Shown here piece by piece: positions 19,401 to 26,592 of a stretch of 64,000 nt of DNA (position 1 is its first letter; every line of letters begins with the position of its first letter). The stretch comes from Rhodoferax sp. WC2427 (GTDB taxonomy: Bacteria; Pseudomonadota; Gammaproteobacteria; Burkholderiales; Burkholderiaceae_C), in assembly GCF_040822085.1 (NCBI RefSeq), contig NZ_CP162006.1, positions 3,596,001-3,660,000 on the forward strand, read 5' to 3'. A model generated the notes under the pieces. It was not told where the DNA came from. It ran no database searches and was given only the letters and a program-made list of their open reading frames with translations. The position numbers were made by a program, and so were the translations under genes.

Positions 19401-20091
19401 TCAGCGCGCTTTCGCCGAGCATGTCGTAGGTATAGCGATAGCCCAGACGCTCCCGACCCTGGGCCAGGCCAAGCGCTTCTTCAATGGTCTGGCCGGTGAC
19501 GAACTGCTTGCCCAATAGCTTCATCGCAAATGCCACGCCCGCCCGGACCACGCGCTCCCCGCCGGTCCGCAGTACGCCCGTCAAGGCAGATGCCAGCGAC
19601 TTCTCGTCGGGCTGCTTCAGTATCTTGCCGGTGAGCGCGAGTCCCCAAGCGGAGGCATTGACAAACAGCGATGGGGAGTTCCCCACGTGGGACTGCCAGT
19701 CTTGGTCCACGATCTTGTCGCGGATCAGCTTGTTGCGGGTCTCCGTGTCCGGCACACGCAGCATTGCCTCGGCCAGGCACATCAGTGCCACACCTTCACG
19801 GCTGTCCAAGGTGAATTCCTGGGTGAGCAAATCGACACCACCAGAGTCAAGGCGCGCCTTGCGGACACCCTTTGCAAGTTGGGCCGCTAGGGTCTGGGTT
19901 GTCTTGAGCTGTTGTGGCTCCAGCTTGGCCTCCTCCGCGAGCGATGCCATGACGGCGTGTTCGTCCAAACCGTCAAAGGTGTAGATGCGCTCGCGCAGAA
20001 TGCGCAAGGTGGCGGAAGGAGATGGCTCTTGCAGCACGAAAGAATCGGTCAAAACGGTAAGCTCCAGATCGGAAATAGTGGAAGTTTTCAT
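16408..20091 (-). CDS. putA: PutA: active proline dehydrogenase with degenerate P5C-dehydrogenase domain
   Basis: A 1227-residue type-B PutA without the N-terminal ribbon-helix-helix DNA-binding domain. The proline dehydrogenase barrel (about residues 100-510) is intact, with RLVKGAYWDTEIKR, QCLHGMGE and RRLLENGANSSFVN. The aldehyde dehydrogenase region (about 560-1000) follows, then the C-terminal beta-flap-type domain. In the dehydrogenase region, the oxyanion Asn of the usual PWNF is Thr (APMTSPLA). The Glu of ETGGQN is Arg (ARSTPCN, ~766-772). The nucleophilic Cys of GQRCS is Ala (GRQAGA, ~798-803). The EVFGP glutamate is also lost. The second step therefore probably depends on the separate pruA. 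The ATG at 20091 overlaps the upstream permease stop as TGATG. Confidence 0.93.
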   Translation of the reverse strand: MKTSTISDLELTVLTDSFVLQEPSPSATLRILRERIYTFDGLDEHAVMASLAEEAKLEPQQLKTTQTLAAQLAKGVRKARLDSGGVDLLTQEFTLDSREGVALMCLAEAMLRVPDTETRNKLIRDKIVDQDWQSHVGNSPSLFVNASAWGLALTGKILKQPDEKSLASALTGVLRTGGERVVRAGVAFAMKLLGKQFVTGQTIEEALGLAQGRERLGYRYTYDMLGESALTSDDADAYYEAYAHTIEKVGRAAAGRGAIEGPGVSVKLTGLHPRYEVLQRDRVLAEMYPRLLALARAAKRWNIGFHLDQEEAARFPLTLEMLERLAHEPELAGWEGLGISLQAYQKRGRAVIDWVIALGRETKRRIFVRLVKGAYWDTEIKRCQAEGSAGYPVFTRKVHSDVSYLACTKALFAAPDAVFPQFATHNAFSIAAVHTLGVGKAYEFQCLHGMGESVYDQVVGDRRLGRACRVYAPVGRHATLLAYLVRRLLENGANSSFVNQVVDTSISIEDIVADPVATSALTGGLSHPAIPMPTMLLPWRSSASAATATEKVGAGIAQGDAVPLTFGHADADSVMLVAAQAGGGWSALPVHERAQILVRVAERLEQGVPVLQSVLVHESGVTLANASEELRNAADLCRFYAAQALSDKNLSTAKPRGPVVVLAPMTSPLAWPVGQIAAALVTGNAVVFKPTSLANRTGWCLVGLFHANGVPPKVLQLAVGDGRTLGAALVAHPYTAAVLLAGSRGTVAEVARNVTASIQVPVLLARSTPCNAMVVDSSALPEQVITDAVTGAFDGAGRQAGALKILCVQDVVAPKVLEMLCAMLNERGVGDALASASDIGPLPHAAMCQTFEQYLNRLAGKGYAVTRAGRMPSRATGAFVQPAIVDLGSFDQLHGIDIGVVGPVLHVVRWSSDQLEALISALEQHIAPATLGLHTRIHETAGQVSSLHKFASIYVNRAVHGTRTGMQVDGASTTDFGPSPTGPLYLRELVRNLYGPVGRTQGPFAQSSDLQSSNYLEYPVLVNGRLKSRSAFEARGLAQRVELLERLSTIATSGGTSHAERHLGELRALANSLASMSLPSLSGEENTLVFVPRGPVLCKGPSKDGVLAQVMVAIACGASVVLSKSVEHERYLKILGAEWCQLVDAERVFLDAPLAPVAVLGEAEVDSNLVTVPRQHAKSSPAGVAIPVLSEDANGRYPWWRLVIERQITINVSASGGNTQLAATGQA

Positions 20092-20924
20092 CAATTTCTT
20101 TGGATTCCGCGCAGCCGCTCAGTACGCCTGCGCAGCGCCTCTAGGGTAAAGAGCAGGAGCGCGGAGACAACCACGAGCGTCGTCGCCACGGCGAGAATGG
20201 TGGGGCTGAGCTGCTCGCGCACGCCTGACCACATCTCGCGCGGCACCGTACGCTGGTCCGGCCCCGTCAGAAAGAGTGCCACGACCACCTCATCAAACGA
20301 CGTGGCGAACGCAAACAGTCCGCCCGAAATCACCCCGGGTGCAATCAATGGCAGCTTGACGCTCCAGAACACCCGCAAGGGAGAGGCTCCCAGGCTGCGG
20401 CCAGCACGCGTCAGGGTTTCATTGAAGCCTGCCAGCGTGGCGGCGACCGTCACGACAATAAAAGGCACACCCAGGGCGGCGTGGGCCAGGATCAAGCCGA
20501 AAAGGCTATTCACCAGCCCAAAGGGGCTGAAAGCGAAGTACACCCCCACGGCCGTGATGATGGTGGGCACAATCATGGGCGAAAGCAGCAAGCCTCGGAT
20601 GAAGGCCCCGCCCTTCAAGCGCTGGTGCATCAGCCCCAACGCGGCCAGCACGCCCAGGACGGTGGCCAACAAGGTAGAGGCAGCCCCCACAACCAAGGTA
20701 TTTTGCAGCGCCAGACGCCACTCAGGGCGTTCAATGAACATCTGGTACCACCGGACACTGAAGCCAGGCATGGGATAGGTGAAGTACGGCTCGCTGTTGA
20801 ACGACAGCGGCATCACCACCAGGATGGGCAGCAGCAGCCCAAGCAGCATCAGCACCGAGAACACCGCGTGCGCGACGCGCCCGATGGCTCCCCAAACAGT
20901 CACATAGGCTGGAAATTTCAACAT
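20091..20924 (-). CDS. ABC transporter permease, PotC-like
   Basis: A 277-residue inner-membrane permease of the spermidine/putrescine (Pot) family with about six transmembrane helices. The cytoplasmic coupling motif is LTRAGRSLGASPLRVFWSVKLPL, split here around residues 170-195, with the conserved EAA-loop glycine in SLGAS. The ATG at 20924 (MLKFPAY) is preferred to the one at 20954, which would overlap the neighbouring permease gene. It pairs with the PotB-like permease upstream and overlaps putA by one base, so uptake and proline oxidation are co-translated. Confidence 0.92.
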   Translation of the reverse strand: MLKFPAYVTVWGAIGRVAHAVFSVLMLLGLLLPILVVMPLSFNSEPYFTYPMPGFSVRWYQMFIERPEWRLALQNTLVVGAASTLLATVLGVLAALGLMHQRLKGGAFIRGLLLSPMIVPTIITAVGVYFAFSPFGLVNSLFGLILAHAALGVPFIVVTVAATLAGFNETLTRAGRSLGASPLRVFWSVKLPLIAPGVISGGLFAFATSFDEVVVALFLTGPDQRTVPREMWSGVREQLSPTILAVATTLVVVSALLLFTLEALRRRTERLRGIQRN

Positions 20925-20928
20925 GGTG

Positions 20929-22212
20929 TTAACCCAATTTGACGCCCGACCCACCGGTCAGACGCACAAAAACTGCATACATAGCCGTCACGCCGACCAA
21001 GAGCATGGCGGCCAGTGCTGCAGCCAGCCCCCAGTTCAGCGTGGTGTTGACGTGGTTGGCGATGTAATAGCTGACGAGCTGATCGTCCGGACCACCCAGC
21101 ATGGCGGGCGTAATGTAGTAACCAACGGCCAGGATGAAGGTCAGCATGCCGCCAGCGGCAACCCCGGGCAGCGAGTGCGGAAAGTACGCGCTGAAGAACG
21201 CACGCGCCGGACCGGCCCCCAGCGACCTGGCAGCCCGCATGTAGATGGGCGGGATGTTTTTCATCACGCTGTACAGCGACAAAATCGCGTACGGCATCAG
21301 GATATGCGTCATCGAGATCAGCACGCCCCAGCGGTTGTAGATCAGGTTCCAGCCGCTCGCAGAAATGCCCAGTACCGACAGCAATCCGTTGAGCACACCG
21401 TTGCTTTGCAGGATCACCATCCACGACACCGAGCGCACCAGGAAGGATGTCCAGAACGGCAGCAGTACCAGGATCATCAGCACATTGCTCATGCGGGGCG
21501 GTAGCGTGGCCAAAAAGTACGCGACCGGGTAACCCAGCAACAGGCACAGCGCGCTCACCGAGAGGCCGACCCAGGCCGTGCGCACGAAAACGTCACGGTA
21601 CAGACGCAGTTCTTCCGGCTGCTGGACGATGGCACCGTGGTCGTCACGGGTCAGATCCAGGGCCTTGAGGTAGTACTCAATGGTCCAGGTCCGTGCGGCA
21701 TACTTGAGCGTCACCCAGGTCCGCGCAGCGCTCCACCGCGGGTCGATGGCAGCCAGGTGTTCACGCCAGTCGACCTGCGGGAGCCCATCGAGGCCGCGCA
21801 CCGTTTTCAGGATGAGACTGCGCATGCCTGCTTCGTCGTAGTTGAGCCGCATCGCCACCTTACCCGGGCCCTCCGTACCTTTTTTGGCCGCAAGCTCCGC
21901 GGCAAATGTTGCAAACACCTCTTCGGGCGGCAACTCTTGTTGCTGGGGATTCCACAATTGCAGCGCCGCAGAAGTCTGAGGCAACTCCTCAGAGAGGGTG
22001 GTGTCTTTCACGCTTTTCAGCAGCAAATTCCCGATAGGCACGATGAACGTGAACAGCAGAAACACCAAAAGCGGCAGCACCAACAGATAGGCGCGGAATT
22101 GGCCCATGCGCTCCGCCCGGCGCAGGCGCGCCTTCAGGATGCGGCTGTCTTCGCCCAGGCCGACGCTGGGCGCTCGCAATGCGGTTGCATCCGCTGTAGC
22201 AGAAATGTTCAT
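20929..22212 (-). CDS. ABC transporter permease, PotB-like, with long periplasmic loop
   Basis: A 427-residue permease of the Pot family. The first transmembrane helix (FRAYLLVLPLLVFLLFTFIV) is followed by an unusually long hydrophilic segment of ~140 residues before the second helix (VGLSVSALCLLLGYPVAYF). Typical PotB proteins are ~280-310 residues. The EAA-type motif (MRAARSLGAGPARAFFSAYFP) is intact. The start at 22212 (MNISATAD) has GGGAGGG seven bases upstream. The long loop recalls the MalF P2 loop and could contact the binding protein; that is inference. Confidence 0.9.
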   Translation of the reverse strand: MNISATADATALRAPSVGLGEDSRILKARLRRAERMGQFRAYLLVLPLLVFLLFTFIVPIGNLLLKSVKDTTLSEELPQTSAALQLWNPQQQELPPEEVFATFAAELAAKKGTEGPGKVAMRLNYDEAGMRSLILKTVRGLDGLPQVDWREHLAAIDPRWSAARTWVTLKYAARTWTIEYYLKALDLTRDDHGAIVQQPEELRLYRDVFVRTAWVGLSVSALCLLLGYPVAYFLATLPPRMSNVLMILVLLPFWTSFLVRSVSWMVILQSNGVLNGLLSVLGISASGWNLIYNRWGVLISMTHILMPYAILSLYSVMKNIPPIYMRAARSLGAGPARAFFSAYFPHSLPGVAAGGMLTFILAVGYYITPAMLGGPDDQLVSYYIANHVNTTLNWGLAAALAAMLLVGVTAMYAVFVRLTGGSGVKLG

Positions 22213-22236
22213 CGTGTCCCTCCCCAAGGCCTGGCC

Positions 22237-23307
22237 TTACTTCCGGTTCAACCAGGCGGAGAACTTCTGGTTCAGGTCGTCCGAATGGTCGGCCCAAAAG
22301 GTCGCGTCCACTTCCACCGCGCCAACCTGGTTCTTGGGTGTGGTCGGCAGGTAAGGCGCCACCTTGGGGTCCACCATGCCAACGGCCGACTTGCGCATCG
22401 GGCCGTAGGCGGTCAGCGGTGCGAGTGCAGCCAGGCGCTCGGGCTCGGTCGCAAAGCGTACGAAGGCTTTTGCATCCTTCAGGTTTTTTGTACCCTTGAC
22501 GATGGAATAGCCCTCCACGTTTTTCAGCTGCCCATCCCAGAGGAAATCAAACGGTTTTTTGTCCTTCACGATGGCGGTGTAGATGCGTGCGTTGTAGGCA
22601 CTGGTCATGACCACCTCGCCGTCGGCCAGGAGTTGGGGCGGCTGGGAACCGGCCTCCCACCACACGATGGACGGCTTGATGGTGTCGAGCTTCTTCAAGG
22701 CCCGGTCCACCCCGGCAGGTGTACCCAACACGGTGTAGACCTGGGCTGCAGGAACGCCGTCCGCGAGCAGGGCCCACTCCAGTGCCCCCTCAGGCGACTT
22801 GCGCAGGGCGCGCTTGCCCGGGTATTTCTTGAGGTCGAAGAAGTCGGCTACTTTGGCCGGTTCGGTCGCGCCGACCTTGGTCTTGTCATACACCAGTACC
22901 GTGGACCACACGATCGTGCCGGCCAGGCATTCGTTCAGGCCCTTGGGCAAAAAGTCTGCACTTGCCGGTGTGCCGTCCTTGGCTGGCGCGAGGTCTTGGG
23001 CGGGATTGATTTTTTCAAGCAGACCTTCGTCGCAGGCGCGCATGGAGTCCGACAGCTGCATGTCCACGATGTCCCAGGTGACATTGCCGGTCTGGACCTG
23101 GGTGCGCAGCTGCGCAATACCGCCGTTGTAGCTGGCAATCTTGCTGGTCACGCCGGACTTGGCCGCAAAGGGCCGCGTGTGAACGATTTCTTGTGCATCT
23201 TGCCAGGAACCGCCCCACAGGGCATAGGTCAGTTCGGCAGCCTGGGCTTGCGATGCCAGCACCAGCGTGGCGGCCACTGCCGCGAAAATTTGGCTTTGAG
23301 TCTTCAT
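22237..23307 (-). CDS. ABC transporter substrate-binding protein, PotD-like
   Basis: A 356-residue periplasmic binding protein of the polyamine/opine-type family. An N-terminal Sec signal peptide ends at AQAAELTYALW (cleavage likely after ~AQA, residue ~23). Aromatic residues in ALWGGSW and VWWEAGSQPP probably line the ligand pocket and suit a cationic quaternary or secondary amine by cation-pi contact. The ATG at 23307 has AAGG upstream. The gene lies between the ATPase gene and the two permease genes, completing a Pot-type importer. The ligand is inferred from the catabolic genes. Confidence 0.92.
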   Translation of the reverse strand: MKTQSQIFAAVAATLVLASQAQAAELTYALWGGSWQDAQEIVHTRPFAAKSGVTSKIASYNGGIAQLRTQVQTGNVTWDIVDMQLSDSMRACDEGLLEKINPAQDLAPAKDGTPASADFLPKGLNECLAGTIVWSTVLVYDKTKVGATEPAKVADFFDLKKYPGKRALRKSPEGALEWALLADGVPAAQVYTVLGTPAGVDRALKKLDTIKPSIVWWEAGSQPPQLLADGEVVMTSAYNARIYTAIVKDKKPFDFLWDGQLKNVEGYSIVKGTKNLKDAKAFVRFATEPERLAALAPLTAYGPMRKSAVGMVDPKVAPYLPTTPKNQVGAVEVDATFWADHSDDLNQKFSAWLNRK

Positions 23308-23364
23308 GGGAACCTTGGTCAATAAAGTAAGAAAACGCGTTGTATCGGGCCTAAACCCGGCCTC

Positions 23365-24441
23365 TCAATGCAGAGCTCGGCTAGCCTCCGCCCTCCAGCC
23401 AACAGAAAGTGCATCGCCCACCTGGATACGCTGCGCCTCGCCGTCATTCGGAATCTTCACAATGAAATCCTGGTGCCCACATACGCTGCACAGCAGCCGC
23501 AGGTGGTCGCCGTAATAGATGACATCCGTCACCCGGCTTTCGAAGTTGTTCTCACACGAGGCGGCCACCGCGCCGACCAGCACCTTCTCTGGGCGCATCA
23601 GCACGCTGGCCTTGGACCCCACCGCGATATCGGGCCCGACCACCGCCTTCAGCACCACGCCGTTCTCCAGGGCCAACGCACAGAACCCACCCGAAATCGA
23701 CTGGACCGTGCCGTGCATCTCGTTGCTCTCGCCGATAAAGCGGCCCACGAATGCGGTATCGGGAGACTCGTAAAGGCTTGAGGGCGAGGCGAGTTGCTGG
23801 ATGCGACCGTTGTTGAAAACCGCGATGCGGTCGGACATGGTCATGGCCTCGTTCTGGTCGTGCGTGACGTAGACGATCGTCAGTCCGCTTTGGGCGTGGA
23901 TACGCTTGATTTCATATTGCATCTGCTCGCGCAATTGCTTGTCCAGAGCCCCCAACGGCTCGTCCATCAACACCAGTGCAGGCTCAAACACCAGTGCCCG
24001 CGCAACGGCAATACGCTGTTGCTGGCCGCCCGAGAGTTGACCCGGCATCCGGTCGGCAAACTTCTCCATCGTGACCATTGCAAGGGCCTTTTTGACCCGA
24101 TCCGCTATCTCCGTCTGGGACAGCTTGCGCACCTTCAATGGAAAGGCCAGGTTTTCCCGCACCGACATATTGGGAAACAGCGCGTAGCTTTGGAACACCA
24201 TGCCAATGTTGCGGCGCTCCGGCGGGATGCGATTGATCTCCCGCTCCTTCAACAGGATCTGGCCGTGGGTGGCGGTCTCAAATCCGGCAAGCATCATCAG
24301 GCAGGTGGTCTTGCCCGAGCCGGACGGGCCCAGCATCGTCAGGAACTCGCCTTCGCGGATGTCGAGGTTGAGATTCTTGACAACCAACGATTCTCCATCG
24401 TAAGTTTTCTGAACATTTTTAAAAGAAACGATCGTGTCCAT
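23365..24441 (-). CDS. ABC transporter ATP-binding protein, PotA-like
   Basis: A 358-residue ATPase. Walker A is GPSGSGKTT, the ABC signature is LSGGQQQR, Walker B is VLMDEPLGALDKQ, and the H-loop is YVTHDQNEAM. A C-terminal TOBE-type regulatory domain occupies about residues 280-355. The ATG at 24441 (MDTIVSF) begins at the conserved first beta strand; the open frame upstream is not conserved. It is the first gene of the importer-putA run, with a ~320-bp gap separating it from pruA upstream. Confidence 0.94.
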   Translation of the reverse strand: MDTIVSFKNVQKTYDGESLVVKNLNLDIREGEFLTMLGPSGSGKTTCLMMLAGFETATHGQILLKEREINRIPPERRNIGMVFQSYALFPNMSVRENLAFPLKVRKLSQTEIADRVKKALAMVTMEKFADRMPGQLSGGQQQRIAVARALVFEPALVLMDEPLGALDKQLREQMQYEIKRIHAQSGLTIVYVTHDQNEAMTMSDRIAVFNNGRIQQLASPSSLYESPDTAFVGRFIGESNEMHGTVQSISGGFCALALENGVVLKAVVGPDIAVGSKASVLMRPEKVLVGAVAASCENNFESRVTDVIYYGDHLRLLCSVCGHQDFIVKIPNDGEAQRIQVGDALSVGWRAEASRALH

Positions 24442-24761
24442 TTTTATCTTCAGGAAAATTTCGGCACAAAGCCGATGGCCATCAGGAGGTGTGAAATACG
24501 TTGCCATTGGCGGCTGGCGAGAGGTTTCAACCCACCGTTTCATGCCAGCGTTCTGTCACATTGGGACCAAGCTTAGTGGCTGGCTTCGAATTCCTTTCAA
24601 CACAAATTTGCGTTAATACTTAGGTTCAGACTTGCTGATAAACATCGGCTCTGGGGTTGGATCCGGGGTCCGCAGACGGCGTGATGGCAGACGCAGAAAC
24701 GGGCCTTGCGGCCCGTTGGGGTGGTTCACCGGCCAGCGCCAGGCTGGCCAAATTTCACTGC
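24442..24761. other. Intergenic region between pruA and the Pot-type importer
   Basis: No credible gene. Its right end holds the pruA terminator hairpin(s) at 24698-24749. The rest probably contains the leader or promoter of the ATPase gene; the AT-rich stretch around 24590-24640 is the best place for a promoter, but no clear elements are seen. Confidence 0.5.
24698..24717 (-). terminator. Probable intrinsic terminator downstream of pruA
   Basis: A perfect 8-bp stem AACGGGCC/GGCCCGTT with a 4-base loop, followed on the minus strand by TTTCTGCG. A second weaker stem, GGCCAG/CTGGCC, lies at 24731-24749, between this hairpin and the pruA stop codon. Confidence 0.6.
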
Positions 24762-26360
24762 TTAAAGCCCTCGCGCAGGCGCGTAGGTCTCTTTCACGAC
24801 GCGCGGCGAAGTCCAGCGCAGCAGGTTCATCCAGGAACCGGCCTTGTCATTCGTGCCACTCGCGCGACCGCCGCCAAAGGGCTGCTGGCCCACCACGGCA
24901 CCGGTAGGTTTGTCGTTCAGGTACAGATTGCCAGCCGCGTGCAGCAGGGCATCTTGCGCCTGGCGCAGCGCGGCCCGGTCGGTGCAGAAAATGGAACCGG
25001 TGAGCGCGTACTCGGATGCGGAATCGACCTCTTTCAGCACCTCATCCCAGGCGCTGTCCTGGTATTCAAACACCGACAGAATCGGGCCAAACAGCTCTTC
25101 CTTCATCAGCGAGTGGCGCGGGTCGTTGACCTGCAATACGGTGGGCTGGATGAAGAAGCCCGTCTCGTCACTACAGGCCCCGCCCGAGACGAGCTGGACC
25201 TGGTGGTCGTTTTTCGCCGCGGCAATCCGGGTGCTGAGTTTCGCGTAAGAGTTTTTGTCGATCACGGCTCCGATGTAGGTGGCCGGGTCGGCGATATCGC
25301 CCATCTTCACCTGGGACAGCAGACCGCAGAGCACATCCTTGACCTGGGGCCACAGGCTGGCCGGAATATACGCACGCGACGCGGCACTGCACTTCTGCCC
25401 CTGGTAGCCAAAAGCACCGCGCAACAGGGCCACAGCCACCTCGTTGGCATCCGCAGAACGGTGGGCCAGCACAAAATCCTTGCCACCGGTTTCGCCCACC
25501 ATGCGGGGGAAGGTGCGGTACTGGTCAATATGGCCCGCAGCACGCTTCCACAAGGAGCGAAACACCTCCGAAGAACCGGTGAAGTGCAGGCCGGCAAAGT
25601 GGCGAGAGCCATAGACGGCATCGCTGACCGACAGGGCTTCACCCGGCACAAAATTGATGACCCCCGGCGGCAGACCCGCCTCTTCCAGGGCCTGGAAGAA
25701 CAAATAATTGGCCAGGGTCGACTTGTTCGAAGGCTTCCAGAGCACCGTGTTCCCCATCAGGGCCGGGGCGCAGCTCAGGTTGGCCCCAATGGCGGTGAAG
25801 TTGAAGGGCGATACGGCATAGACAAAGCCCTCCAGGGGCCGCCAGTCCGTGCGGTTCTGTGCGGTCCGCACCGTCAAGGGTTGGTCGGCCAGGATGGTCT
25901 GTGCGTTGAACGTGTTGAAGTGCAAAAAGTCGATAAGTTCGCAGGCGCTGTCGGCCTCGGCCTCTTCCAGCGTCTTGCTCTGGCCCAACATGGTGGCCGC
26001 ATTGATGCGGTGGCGCAGGCGCCCCTGCACGATCGCTGCCGCTCTGTGCATGATGGCCGCGCGGTCGGCAAAGTCCATGCGCGCCCAGTCGTGGGCGGCA
26101 TCGAGATTGCTCTGGATGGACTCCTGCACCTGCGCAGCGTTGGGACGGTGGACCCGGGCAATGGTGCGGTGGCGGTCGTGCGGAACAATGATGTCCTCTA
26201 CGTCACCCGAAAAAATCTTCTTGCCACCAATGACGGCCGGGATGTCAAGCACCTCGCGGTTGTCAAGCTCCTTGCGCAGCTGGGCCAAAGCCTCGGTGCC
26301 CTCGGTGTAATCGCAAGTGGGTTCGTTCTCGGGGCGGGGAAAGTTCGGACGAAAATGCAT
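24762..26360 (-). CDS. pruA: 1-pyrroline-5-carboxylate dehydrogenase (ALDH4-type, stand-alone)
   Basis: A 532-residue NAD-dependent aldehyde dehydrogenase most like eukaryotic ALDH4A1-type P5C dehydrogenases. It oxidises glutamate semialdehyde/P5C to glutamate. All catalytic elements are present: oxyanion Asn N187 (SPFNF), general-base Glu E290 (GETGGKD) and nucleophile C324 (GQKCSA). The ATG at 26360 has GAGG upstream and gives the conserved N-terminus. It is divergent from a LysR gene, with a clear palindromic operator between them. It very likely supplies the activity missing from the degenerate PutA domain encoded downstream on the same strand. Confidence 0.94.
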   Translation of the reverse strand: MHFRPNFPRPENEPTCDYTEGTEALAQLRKELDNREVLDIPAVIGGKKIFSGDVEDIIVPHDRHRTIARVHRPNAAQVQESIQSNLDAAHDWARMDFADRAAIMHRAAAIVQGRLRHRINAATMLGQSKTLEEAEADSACELIDFLHFNTFNAQTILADQPLTVRTAQNRTDWRPLEGFVYAVSPFNFTAIGANLSCAPALMGNTVLWKPSNKSTLANYLFFQALEEAGLPPGVINFVPGEALSVSDAVYGSRHFAGLHFTGSSEVFRSLWKRAAGHIDQYRTFPRMVGETGGKDFVLAHRSADANEVAVALLRGAFGYQGQKCSAASRAYIPASLWPQVKDVLCGLLSQVKMGDIADPATYIGAVIDKNSYAKLSTRIAAAKNDHQVQLVSGGACSDETGFFIQPTVLQVNDPRHSLMKEELFGPILSVFEYQDSAWDEVLKEVDSASEYALTGSIFCTDRAALRQAQDALLHAAGNLYLNDKPTGAVVGQQPFGGGRASGTNDKAGSWMNLLRWTSPRVVKETYAPARGL

Positions 26361-26460
26361 GTAAACCTCATAAAGAAAACTGTTCAATGGCCCATACACC
26401 CCCCTGGCCGGGCACGGCCGACACGGGCCAACAGAGCGGCATGCCAGCCCAGGGGGCGAG

Positions 26461-26520
26461 TAACATCAAGTCTGAACCATGAGACCCCTGTGATGGACAC
26501 CATCAAGAATTCTGATGTTA
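26461..26520. promoter_or_regulatory. Candidate LysR operator between pruA and lysR
   Basis: CATCA/TGATG half-sites alternate: CATCA at 26464, TGATG at 26491, CATCA at 26501 and TGATG at 26513. The last two form CATCA-N7-TGATG, which fits the LysR T-N11-A rule. An outer inverted repeat TAACATCA/TGATGTTA also brackets the region. The position upstream of both divergent genes suits autoregulation plus control of pruA. Confidence 0.6.
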
Positions 26521-26592
26521 TGCACTCATGCCAACAATAAAGCGAAGCTTCCGATTTCTCCAGGCAGCCGTTGCCACCGAATCGGGCCCTCC

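Noticed and set aside
24657..26540. A 627-residue open frame on the plus strand opposite pruA
   Set aside because: It is antisense to a well-supported gene with full catalytic motifs, shows no recognisable domain and has the His/Gly/Arg/Gln-rich composition of a shadow frame in high-GC DNA.
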